Virus record (IMG/VR): IMGVR_UViG_3300044641_002726 | Span: 1 to 21,433 of that record | Source of the DNA: a virus | Length of the DNA: 21,433 nt | Strand: one strand, 5' to 3' | Program-made: the position numbers and the translations under genes | In this document: one piece after another, positions 12,088-18,964 of the stretch | Numbering within the stretch: the first letter of the stretch is position 1 | How the letters are laid out: each line of letters begins with the position of its first letter | The notes under the pieces: generated by a model | The model's database searches: none | What the model was told of the DNA's origin: nothing | What the model saw: the letters and a program-made list of their open reading frames with translations, nothing else

Positions 12088-12134
12088 TTGCTGTTACACT
12101 AGTGGCGCTGCTAGTGGTCTTCCTCGACCTCTGA
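12072..12134 (+). CDS. Membrane microprotein (20 aa) at end of early block
   Basis: The frame encodes MVAGLIAVTLVALLVVFLDL, a pure single transmembrane helix ending in Asp-Leu. It overlaps the end of the previous gene by 16 bases in another frame. AGGAAGG lies six bases before the ATG, a strong ribosome site, and the intrinsic terminator follows 22 bases after the stop. Like the 23-residue microprotein near the terminase genes it ends in F-x-D-L or similar. A chance frame cannot be excluded at this size. Confidence 0.45.
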   Translation: MVAGLIAVTLVALLVVFLDL

Positions 12135-12155
12135 GCAGTTGCCACCTCCTGTCTT

Positions 12156-12190
12156 AACCCCCACCGGCCACAAGCCCGTGGGGGTTTTTC
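12156..12190 (+). terminator. Strong intrinsic terminator of the early block
   Basis: AACCCCCAC (12156-12164) pairs with GTGGGGGTT (12178-12186), with a small inner GGC/GCC pairing, followed by TTTTTCTTT. It ends the rightward early block just before the convergent primase-helicase stop at 12192. In leftward RNA the stem is followed by TTAAGACAGG, so termination in that direction would be weaker. Confidence 0.85.
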
Positions 12191-12191
12191 T

Positions 12192-14507
12192 TTACTTGAC
12201 CCGCACCATTGCCGGCGCTGGCGCATCCTCACACAAACGGCGCAGGTCCGACTTAGTGTGATCGACCATCGACGGGTGACAGTAGACGTTTTTCTTGGAC
12301 GGGTAATCGCCCGACGCCAGCCGCCCTAGGTTGACCCAACCGGCCTCTTTAAGGGCGTGCAGCAGCGCGGCCTGGGGCACTTTGACCCCAGACGGCGCCG
12401 AGCCGGCCACGCGGTCGCAGAGGGCGTGGAAGGGCGAGCCGACGACGCCCTTGGCGAACTCACCCCGACGCGCGCGCATCATCTCGACCAGGTAGGACTC
12501 GGCGATGCTCATCCCATGCTCGACTAGGTTCGCCTTGAACTCAGTCCAAGCAGGGGCTGCGGACGGATTGAACGCCGAGACGTCACGGGCGTGCAGCCAG
12601 GCGGCGATCGCTTCATAACCGCCGGCCTTATACCAGGCCCACAGCCGCGCGGCGGCGTCCGGGGCCATGCGCGGCGCGGTGGACCAGATCGCGAACCACC
12701 GGCGGTCTTGCGAATCCAGCGAAATCGGCACGGGGTCATTGGAAAACGCCAGTACAAACATGCGGTTCAGACTGTCGTACGGGTGCAGCCCCTTACGGTT
12801 GATCGTGAGCATGTCCGGGGGCGCAGCGATCACGGGCTTGAGCTTGTTCGACAAGGCGCGGCGGTCCTTGGCCTCTGGCTCTTTTAGCTCGTTCAAGATC
12901 AGGATTTCGGACTCCAACGCGTAGCCCCACTGTGACCCAAGCGTATCGTTGTCGAGTAGCCCCCGGTTTTTCAGTTGCGGCCCGCACACGGCCCATATGA
13001 ACGGCGCCCACAGCGTATCCTTGCCACAGCCTTGATCGCCGCCGTGCAGCACCGCGTGGTTGATCTTCACTTCTGGATGTTGGACCTTGTACGCCATCAC
13101 ATTGAAGACGTGCTCACGCTCGGACGCCTCGGGGATGAGCGCCGCGCAGTGGGCCAGCCAAGGGCTGACGTCGGCGCCGGCATCGGCGTCGATCGGCGGC
13201 CGGGCGTCGCGCCAGCGGTTACCGTACACGTCGCCGTCAAGCGCCACTAGCACGCCCTCGCCGGCCGCGTAGGTGATGCCGACCAGGGCGCGGGCGCCCA
13301 TCTCTTGGCGATTCTCGTCAAAGCAATACGACGCCTCGATCTTGGGCCTTTTGCCAAATTGTGACCGGCACTCAATGTGCCTAAACAGCGCGTTGAAGGT
13401 GCTGCGGCTGATCTCGCGGCGGTCTTGCAGATCAAAGTAGTGGTCGCCTTCTTGAACATAACAGAAGCGTTTGTACCAGTCGGCCATCGTCGTGCGGCCA
13501 AGCTCCTTGCGCTCCACTTCAGCAATGACGCGCTTGGCCTCGTCGGGGAACGCCTCAGTAGGGTGCAGCTTGTCAAGCGCGTCGGTCATCATCGATGCCA
13601 GTAGCTCATCGCGCAGGCCAGGGGCGTGGGACGGGCCACCTTGGCTTGCCACCCACGCAAGGAACGTATTGCTGTCCAGATCGATGCAGTGGCTGTGCAG
13701 GCAGCAAAACGCCCGCATGGACGGGTTGTAGCGCCCCTCTGGGTTGCCGTCGCTGTGCTCGGCACTGTTGGGGCAGATGACGCCGGCCCAGCCCTGCGCG
13801 TTAGGCTTGGCCAGCACCAGCCCCTGCCCCGACAGCCACGCCAGCACGTCGTCGGCGCCGTCGTCGGAGACGCGGACGGGCCTGTAGGGGTTGCTGCCGG
13901 CCTCGGCCGGGGTGACGCCCAGCGCCTCGCATATCTGGGGCAGGGTGAACTCTCTTTTTGGATCAAACTCGACCAGGCGCGAGGCGAAGCTGTTGCGGCC
14001 GGGCTTCATGTTGATTGAGCCAGGTAGGCGGAAGTTGCGGACCGGGTTGATCGCGCCCCGGTCGCTGTAGCCGGCCTCGGCGATCGCTAGGATGGCCGCG
14101 CTGTACTCGGCCTTGGTCGGCTGGTCGTCCAGGCCGAAGGCGTAGCCCCACTGGACGCTGCCCTCGCTCGTCTCCATGATCCACGTCGGGGCCAGCGGCG
14201 GCGTCTTGGGCGCCTTCTCTGGGTCGCCCACGTCGTCAAGCACCATGCACAGGACGTACTCGCAGTTGGCGGCCGAGGCGCTGACCTTGCCGTCGGTGAA
14301 GCGGTCAACGATGAACGAGGCGGTGTTGCCGTACCACGACTGCCCGTCCTTCATCTTATGCGTGGGCAGGAACGCCGGCCAAGTGGCCTTGACCGCACCG
14401 TCGGCGTGGTACTGCATCTGCTTGTCCTTTAGCTGTGGCTTTTGCCTGACAACCAAGAACGTCTCGCCCTCGGGCGCGAGATTTGTCATATACTCCAAGA
14501 AATCCAT
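12192..14507 (-). CDS. Primase-helicase (RepB-like primase N-terminus, DUF5906-type helicase)
   Basis: This 771-residue protein probably primes and unwinds DNA at the phage fork. Residues ~80-170 (YVLCMVLDDVGDP, METSEGSVQWGYAFG, RNFRLPGSINMKPG) fit the archaeo-eukaryotic primase fold of RepB/RepE-like primases, with the Asp pair at 91-92 as likely catalytic acids. C245, H251, C268/C269 and C274 could form a zinc site (ICPNSAEH ... FCCLHSHC). The helicase part has Walker A HGGDQGCGKDT (K496), Walker B EILILNE (534-540) and a SNDPVPI/DRRWF segment typical of D5/SF3-like phage helicases. AAAGGAG precedes the ATG at 14507. It is the last gene of its operon. Confidence 0.88.
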   Translation of the reverse strand: MDFLEYMTNLAPEGETFLVVRQKPQLKDKQMQYHADGAVKATWPAFLPTHKMKDGQSWYGNTASFIVDRFTDGKVSASAANCEYVLCMVLDDVGDPEKAPKTPPLAPTWIMETSEGSVQWGYAFGLDDQPTKAEYSAAILAIAEAGYSDRGAINPVRNFRLPGSINMKPGRNSFASRLVEFDPKREFTLPQICEALGVTPAEAGSNPYRPVRVSDDGADDVLAWLSGQGLVLAKPNAQGWAGVICPNSAEHSDGNPEGRYNPSMRAFCCLHSHCIDLDSNTFLAWVASQGGPSHAPGLRDELLASMMTDALDKLHPTEAFPDEAKRVIAEVERKELGRTTMADWYKRFCYVQEGDHYFDLQDRREISRSTFNALFRHIECRSQFGKRPKIEASYCFDENRQEMGARALVGITYAAGEGVLVALDGDVYGNRWRDARPPIDADAGADVSPWLAHCAALIPEASEREHVFNVMAYKVQHPEVKINHAVLHGGDQGCGKDTLWAPFIWAVCGPQLKNRGLLDNDTLGSQWGYALESEILILNELKEPEAKDRRALSNKLKPVIAAPPDMLTINRKGLHPYDSLNRMFVLAFSNDPVPISLDSQDRRWFAIWSTAPRMAPDAAARLWAWYKAGGYEAIAAWLHARDVSAFNPSAAPAWTEFKANLVEHGMSIAESYLVEMMRARRGEFAKGVVGSPFHALCDRVAGSAPSGVKVPQAALLHALKEAGWVNLGRLASGDYPSKKNVYCHPSMVDHTKSDLRRLCEDAPAPAMVRVK

Positions 14508-14527
14508 CAGTAGCTCCTTTGGTGAAG

Positions 14528-14558
14528 ACGCCCGGCTGCAACCGGGCGTTTTTATTTT
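14528..14558 (+). terminator. Terminator-like hairpin between polymerase and primase
   Basis: ACGCCCGG (14528-14535) pairs with CCGGGCGT (14542-14549) around a six-base loop. On the plus strand TTTTATTTT follows, the layout of an intrinsic terminator for rightward transcription. The genes here run leftward, and in that direction no T-run follows the stem. It may stop antisense transcription, or act in leftward mRNA as a stem just before the AAAGGAG of the primase gene. Confidence 0.6.
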
Positions 14559-16477
14559 CCATACCTTGTCATGATTTTGGCCTCGACGGCCAGCGGGATG
14601 CCCTCGGCCCATGCAGGCGGGGAGCACATGATACGCTCCATCTCCTGCTTGACGGCTTCGGGTTTGTCTGTCTCGACGACGATCTCGTCGTGGACGTGCA
14701 GCACCACGCCGTCGAGTTGGCGCAGGGCGTGGCGTAGGATGTCATTGGCAGCGGCTTGGGTGATGTTCTCGCACGCAAGCCCCTTCCAAAGGCGCGCTCG
14801 GGGCCATTCTGTCGCGTCGGCGGCGGGCTTCCAAGATGCTTTAGCGTAAGTCACCCCATCGCTTTCCAGCCGAGCGTAGGGGTAGCATAGCACGCGGCCC
14901 GACGGAAGCGCATACCACAGGTGCTGCCCGTCGAACATGTACGCCACGCGCCCGGCGTAGAACTCGTGCCCGACGTTACGCATCGCCCGCGTGTACGCCT
15001 CCTCTAGCTGCTGCCAGAAGCGCACGGACCACGGGTTGGCGCGGCGCCACGCCTCGACGATGCGCCTGGCCTGCGCCTCCTCGAAGTGCACGCCATAGGC
15101 GCGGCCCATCGCAGCGAACGCCCCCACGCCGCCGGCAAAGCCCAGCGCCAACTCTTGCACCTTACCGACCTGGCGCTGCTCGCCCGTCACGTCGTCGTAG
15201 GCCACGCTGTAGGTCGCAGCGGCGTTGACCTTGTACGGGTCTAGGCGCTTGCGGAACACGTCCAGCTTGGCCTCGCCTTGGTCGCTGGCGGCCAGCCACG
15301 GGTTGACGCGCCCTTCGATGGCCGACCAGTCGGCGACGACGAGGTGCTTACCCTTGGCCGGTATCAGTGCGGGCCGGAGCATTCCCCGTAGTACATCTGT
15401 AACTCGGCGTCCGTAAGCTGGGACGATGTTGTGTCCTCGGACCATAGCGGTTCGTACTGCATCAGGTTCCTTAGCGCACTTGCGAGTGAAGTTATGCACT
15501 TGGAGTCCATAGCTCGATGCACGACCCGTGGCGGCACCCCCAGCGAAGACAAAAGCTCCACGGACTCGACAATCTTCGTCGTCTGCCAGGTCTGCCATGC
15601 GGCTGAACTTCGCAACCGATGACGCCCAGAGGTCGTCGGCGCACTGTATAACCTCGGCGACAGCGGGCGGTATCTCATCGGGGTTCTCCATCGCGAGCAG
15701 GTTGGCCCGCACAGTCTTGTCAATCGAATACTTGCCGTTGACCATCATCAGCTTCTTGGCCTGCTCGCCGACGCGCTCAAGCACCCACTCGCGCATCTTG
15801 GGCGAGCGCACGCTGGTGATGTCGCCATCGGTCAGTTCGGCCACGCGCTCCTCGATCTCGATCAACTCGTCGTGGGCGTAGCGCATGGCGGCCTTGGCGA
15901 GCGCCACGTCCACCAGCACGCCACGGTCGTTGATGCGCTCGTTGACGTGGTAGTCGGCAAGCTCGTCCTCAGACAGCGGCCGCATGGCCTTGCTGATCTC
16001 GCGCATGGCCCTGACGTCCTGCTCGCAGTAGCGGATCATCTCGGCCATCAGGTCGGCGTCCTCGCGGAACTTGCCGTCAGCCTGTGGGATCGACAGCAAG
16101 CGGATCAGTTGCGCGCCTCGGTGGTCCTTCTTCATGCTGGCGCTGGCGAAGCGCCCCACGTCCTCAAGGCTGCCAGGCGCGCAGTTGGCTCTAGCCTGCG
16201 TGGCGGTGCAGTAGAACTGCTCCAGCCTGAACGGCACTTGCAGCACGTAGGAAAAGATCAGCCGCTCGAACGCGGCGTTGTGGGCGTAGATCGGCCCCTC
16301 GTGGCGCCGCACATCCTCGGGAAAGGGCTGGTCGGGCGTCCAGGTGACGACCTCGCCATCGTCGAAGGCGTAGGACATGCACAGCACCTCGGTGCTCATG
16401 TCTTGCGCGTAGTTGTAGACGCCCTTGGCGCCGAGGTCAACCCGGCTGCGCGTCTCGAAGTCAAGCCATAGACTCAT
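14552..16477 (-). CDS. DNA polymerase, family A (3'-5' exonuclease plus polymerase)
   Basis: This is the replicative polymerase, 641 residues. The exonuclease domain has LDFET (D6, E8), HNAAFE at 66-71 and the third motif YCEQD (D154), so proofreading should be active. The polymerase part has template-binding GAATGRASSYGLQVHNF at 315-330, motif A LVVADWSAIEGR (D383), motif B RQVGKVQELALGF (R435, K439, L443, F447) and motif C HDE at 596-598. There is no 5'-nuclease domain. The residue equal to E. coli 762 is Leu. The ATG overlaps the previous stop (ATGA) with AAGG upstream. About 230 bases in the middle have a different codon style. Confidence 0.95.
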   Translation of the reverse strand: MSLWLDFETRSRVDLGAKGVYNYAQDMSTEVLCMSYAFDDGEVVTWTPDQPFPEDVRRHEGPIYAHNAAFERLIFSYVLQVPFRLEQFYCTATQARANCAPGSLEDVGRFASASMKKDHRGAQLIRLLSIPQADGKFREDADLMAEMIRYCEQDVRAMREISKAMRPLSEDELADYHVNERINDRGVLVDVALAKAAMRYAHDELIEIEERVAELTDGDITSVRSPKMREWVLERVGEQAKKLMMVNGKYSIDKTVRANLLAMENPDEIPPAVAEVIQCADDLWASSVAKFSRMADLADDEDCRVRGAFVFAGGAATGRASSYGLQVHNFTRKCAKEPDAVRTAMVRGHNIVPAYGRRVTDVLRGMLRPALIPAKGKHLVVADWSAIEGRVNPWLAASDQGEAKLDVFRKRLDPYKVNAAATYSVAYDDVTGEQRQVGKVQELALGFAGGVGAFAAMGRAYGVHFEEAQARRIVEAWRRANPWSVRFWQQLEEAYTRAMRNVGHEFYAGRVAYMFDGQHLWYALPSGRVLCYPYARLESDGVTYAKASWKPAADATEWPRARLWKGLACENITQAAANDILRHALRQLDGVVLHVHDEIVVETDKPEAVKQEMERIMCSPPAWAEGIPLAVEAKIMTRYGK

Positions 16478-16773
16478 AGCCTACCTTGCAAAATGCGTAT
16501 GGCGTTTTTGCGAAAATTTTTGTATAGCTCCACATCTTCTTTTGAAGGAGTGAACCCTTTCTTAACGCGGTACAACTCCAGCGTTAAGGCGTCTAACTTA
16601 TCCAGTACTTTTTTCAGTTCAAAGTACTTGAACTCGTGTTCTTCTAAGTTCCGCAAAACACTGTTGTGAACCAGCGAAACTTCAGTGCCAAGGATAGTGG
16701 TGACATCCAACATACCCGACTCGATTTCAGCGATAGCGTTTGAAATCGCGTCTATGCGATCTTCGTCCAGCAT
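16474..16773 (-). CDS. Small coiled-coil hypothetical protein (99 aa)
   Basis: This is a helical, charged protein beginning MLDEDRIDAISNAIAEIESG, with heptad-like Leu/Val spacing from residue ~20 to 70 (LVHNSVLRNLEEHEFKYFEL and KKVLDKLDALTLEL). I chose the ATG at 16773. A longer frame starting at 16881 would read through the upstream terminator and the end of the next gene with an Arg-rich string. There is no strong Shine-Dalgarno. The stop overlaps the polymerase ATG as ATGA. The gene is AT-richer than its neighbours, which suggests separate origin. It might be a polymerase accessory or a dimeric regulator, but no family is recognised. Confidence 0.6.
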   Translation of the reverse strand: MLDEDRIDAISNAIAEIESGMLDVTTILGTEVSLVHNSVLRNLEEHEFKYFELKKVLDKLDALTLELYRVKKGFTPSKEDVELYKNFRKNAIRILQGRL

Positions 16774-16799
16774 AGAAAAAGACGGAGCCTTTCGGCCCC
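16774..16799 (-). terminator. Intrinsic terminator or attenuator in the replication operon
   Basis: On the minus strand GGGGCC pairs with GGCTCC (one G-U) around a GAAA tetraloop, followed by GTCTTTTTCT. It lies between the candidate DNA-binding protein gene and the coiled-coil and polymerase genes. Because no promoter is evident after it, partial termination that lowers polymerase and primase expression is more likely than a full stop. Confidence 0.65.
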
Positions 16800-16810
16800 G
16801 CCCTTTTACA

Positions 16811-17446
16811 TTACACCGCAGCGCGGCGACGACGGCCAGCCGCAGGCGCGGCCTCAGGCGCAGCCTCATCAGCCTCGCCATTCATGCTGACCCACTCCAC
16901 GACCTCAAACACCGGCGTATAGATACGGCCGTAGCTCTTGTGCGTGTAGTGGTCTTTACCCAGCTTGACGACGGGCACCGGCTTGGACTGGTCCTTCTCA
17001 ACCTGCGCGGCGATCTCCACAGCCAGAGCCTGCACGGCCTTGCGGCCGCCGACGCTGGTGGTGGTGAACCGCGCTTCCATGCCGGCGTCTTCGCCGCTGA
17101 TGCACTTCAGGCTCAGGCCCGTCTGCGGCTCCCAGCCCTTCTTAGCGCCGTGAGGCGCGGCCTCCAACTCGGGCAGAGGCTCGGTGACAGGCACCAGCTT
17201 CTCGCCAAGCACCTCGCCGTCGCCCCAGGCGATGAAGCCGTGGACGAAGGAGAAGGGATTGACAGCCCAAGTTGCGTCGGCCTCGGCCTCGGTCTGGTCA
17301 GCGCCGAAGACCCAGTGCCCCGTGCGGTCCATCTTGATGATGGCCGTGGTCGAGGCACCAACGTCGGTGGCGATGCTACGCAGCGCGGTGGACAGGGAAG
17401 TGACGGAAGGCAGGTTAGCGCCAGAGAACTTTACGAGATTAGACAT
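16811..17446 (-). CDS. Candidate ssDNA-binding or replication accessory protein
   Basis: This is a 211-residue protein beginning MSNLVKFSGANLPSVTSLST. GGAG lies five bases before the ATG at 17446. Upstream in-frame ATGs fall inside the previous gene. The body shows IIKMDRTGHWVFGADQTEAE, FSFVHGFIAWGDGEVLGE, SLKCISGEDAGMEARFTTTS and SYGRIYTPVFEVVEWVSMNG, a mostly beta pattern. I recognise this as a conserved but unannotated phage protein that sits between the DUF2800-type nuclease and the family A polymerase, the place where many phages encode a DUF2815 ssDNA-binding protein. The Ala/Pro/Arg tail differs from the acidic tip of classic SSBs. The role is inferred from position. Confidence 0.65.
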   Translation of the reverse strand: MSNLVKFSGANLPSVTSLSTALRSIATDVGASTTAIIKMDRTGHWVFGADQTEAEADATWAVNPFSFVHGFIAWGDGEVLGEKLVPVTEPLPELEAAPHGAKKGWEPQTGLSLKCISGEDAGMEARFTTTSVGGRKAVQALAVEIAAQVEKDQSKPVPVVKLGKDHYTHKSYGRIYTPVFEVVEWVSMNGEADEAAPEAAPAAGRRRRAAV

Positions 17447-17456
17447 GTGAACTCCA

Positions 17457-18572
17457 TTACAGTTTAGAAAGGGCTTTTGACAGCCCGACAAACGACTGCA
17501 CCGCTGGCCGGGGGTCATCCTCCGGGGCGAGCGTCGTACCTGACGACTCGGACTTGATCAAGTCCTCGGGCAGTTCGCTAAAGCGCTTTTTGAGCGCCTT
17601 CTCGGCCTGCGCCGGGGACATGATCGTAGTCTCGACGACGACAGATTCTTTCAGACCGAGTGAGAGCAACGCCTGCTTGGCTTTGCTCTCATCGGTCCAC
17701 TTGCGCCGCGCTTGCTTCTGGACGATCTTGACGCCGGGCACGTTAACGCCCTTCTCAAGCATCCCGAAAGCCAGCGCACGCAAGTCTTTGATCCATTCCT
17801 CCAAGAGGTCGGCATTGTGCAGATACCGGCCAAGCGTGTCAACATCCAAGTTGATCAATTGCTGCTTCAGTGCGCGATCGACAGCGCCGGTCATCTGCGG
17901 GCAGATCGGCTTGGCCGCGCACCAGCGGCAGTGGTCGCCCTGCGCCAGCGGCGCGTCATCGCGCAGCGCGGTCTTGACCGCAGACACCAGCTCGTGCTCG
18001 AACTGCTTGATGCGGCCCACGGTCGTCACCCAGCGCCTGATCGCTGGCGGCTGCACGATGATGCACTCGATCTCGGTGGCACCCTCGAAGGCCCACTTCA
18101 GGTCATCGGTACGCATGGCCGCTGCCGCGTAGAACATCAGTTGCGCGTTCTCTACAGCATCGACAACAACACCGTCGCCAAACTTCCAATCAAGGACGAT
18201 AGCGCGATGATCGATACGACCAACAAGATCAGTGCTACCAAACACTCCAGGCAAAAGGTCGCCGAAGCCAACCCGTGTCTCAACCTCGTATACCAGCCGA
18301 CCGTAGGGATCGATCTCGTCGAGCGCGTCCAAGGCAGGTGCAATCTTCTCATCGTAAAGCTCCTGTGTGAGTAGTTGGTCTTTGTGTTTGTACTGGCCGA
18401 TGATGACGCCTTGGTCGAGCAGGATGCGGCTGATCACGTCGTGCAGCATCGTGCCGCGATCAGCGTGGACGCTCGACGGCTGCGGCGGCATCTTTTGCAC
18501 CAGCTTCACCGAGCCGGGGCACGCGATCACGCGCTTGGCTGTAGAGCCGCCGACGATGTTTGAGTGTTGCAC
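17457..18572 (-). CDS. DUF2800-type PD-(D/E)XK nuclease with Fe-S cysteines
   Basis: This 371-residue nuclease is of the Cas4/RecB-like class often found before phage polymerases. It probably resects or recombines DNA. I chose GTG at 18572, with GGAG six bases upstream. The product begins (V/M)QHSNIVGGSTAKRVIACPGS, which is the usual start of the family. H44 (RGTMLHD), D115 (GSTDLVGR), D128 and K130 (VLDWK) and Q144 (NAQLMFYAA) form the nuclease core. C18, C215, C218 and C224 match the four-cysteine Fe-S pattern of Cas4/AddB. The C-terminal part has a Lys-rich domain typical of DUF2800. Around 18140-18290 the codon style changes. It is the first gene of the replication operon. Confidence 0.88.
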   Translation of the reverse strand: MQHSNIVGGSTAKRVIACPGSVKLVQKMPPQPSSVHADRGTMLHDVISRILLDQGVIIGQYKHKDQLLTQELYDEKIAPALDALDEIDPYGRLVYEVETRVGFGDLLPGVFGSTDLVGRIDHRAIVLDWKFGDGVVVDAVENAQLMFYAAAAMRTDDLKWAFEGATEIECIIVQPPAIRRWVTTVGRIKQFEHELVSAVKTALRDDAPLAQGDHCRWCAAKPICPQMTGAVDRALKQQLINLDVDTLGRYLHNADLLEEWIKDLRALAFGMLEKGVNVPGVKIVQKQARRKWTDESKAKQALLSLGLKESVVVETTIMSPAQAEKALKKRFSELPEDLIKSESSGTTLAPEDDPRPAVQSFVGLSKALSKL

Positions 18573-18600
18573 TGTACGCTCCTGTAGTTGTTGAGCCACC

Positions 18601-18630
18601 ATCATAGCACGAAAAAAGTTGTTGCGCGAA
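18601..18630 (-). promoter_or_regulatory. Leftward promoter of the replication operon
   Basis: On the minus strand TATGAT lies at 18606-18601. With an 18-base spacer the -35 reads TTCGCG (18630-18625). Transcription would start near 18594, giving a ~22-base leader with GGAG before the GTG of the nuclease. The -35 is weak and overlaps that of the opposed rightward promoter. Confidence 0.45.
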
Positions 18631-18650
18631 AGTTTTTTACTCGTTATGAT
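18622..18650 (+). promoter_or_regulatory. Rightward promoter of the second early block
   Basis: TTGCGC at 18622-18627 and TATGAT at 18645-18650 are 17 bases apart, a good sigma70-type match. The start would fall near 18657, with GGAG six bases before the ATG at 18681. An imperfect inverted repeat (AAAAAAGTT at 18612-18620, AAGTTTTTT at 18630-18638) flanks the -35 and could hold a regulator or bend the DNA. Confidence 0.65.
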
Positions 18651-18680
18651 CGCGGCTCCCTCAATCAACTGGAGTACCCT

Positions 18681-18857
18681 ATGGACGATGGATTTCAAAT
18701 CAATGGCCGTGAAGGCTCGAATGTTTTTGTCAACCGCTACGACAAAGACACCGTGTGGCTGAGCCTGTACGTTAGGCACGGCAACGTCGCCACCGTGCTG
18801 ACGCACGAGCAGGCGAAGGAACTGATTGCTGCACTGCAACAAGTGGTGACCGCATGA
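18681..18857 (+). CDS. Hypothetical early protein (58 aa)
   Basis: This is the first gene of the second rightward block, starting MDDGFQINGREGSNVFVNRY. The ATG at 18681 has GGAG six bases upstream. A frame from 18588 would begin before the predicted transcription start. Residues ~14-45 alternate hydrophobic and charged (VFVNRYDKDTVWLSLYVRHG), consistent with a three-stranded sheet, then a THEQAKELIAALQQVV helix closes the chain. The pattern 'strands that end in a THEQAxELI/LxxAL helix' is common in small phage proteins. The function is unknown. Confidence 0.7.
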   Translation: MDDGFQINGREGSNVFVNRYDKDTVWLSLYVRHGNVATVLTHEQAKELIAALQQVVTA

Positions 18858-18964
18858 CCTGGCCGTTCCCGCCCTTCCCCAACCCGCTCGACCGGCCCGG
18901 CCAGCCCGCCGCGCCGGCTAAGTTCAACCCCACCAAGGACGATCATGAGCCAGCACCCTATTGA
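18854..18964 (+). CDS. Short proline-rich protein (36 aa)
   Basis: ATG at 18854 overlaps the preceding stop as ATGA and opens a 36-codon frame: MTWPFPPFPNPLDRPGQPAA followed by PAKFNPTKDDHEPAPY. Almost a third of the residues are Pro. It overlaps the start of the next gene by 20 bases in a different frame. Proline-rich peptides of this kind may bind host proteins by linear motifs. The coupling supports translation, but a chance frame is possible. Confidence 0.4.
   Translation: MTWPFPPFPNPLDRPGQPAAPAKFNPTKDDHEPAPY

Noticed and set aside
15872-16471. Plus-strand frame of 199 codons opposite the polymerase exonuclease domain
   Set aside because: It lies wholly antisense to a gene with intact catalytic motifs and has a low-complexity Val/Leu/His/Arg composition.
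18588-18680. Longer N-terminus for the first gene of the second early block
   Set aside because: It would begin upstream of the predicted start of transcription and lacks a ribosome site, whereas ATG at 18681 has GGAG at six bases.
18573-18842. Longer N-terminus for the DUF2800-type nuclease
   Set aside because: It would run through both promoters and the start of the opposite gene. GTG at 18572 has an ideal ribosome site and gives the usual family start.
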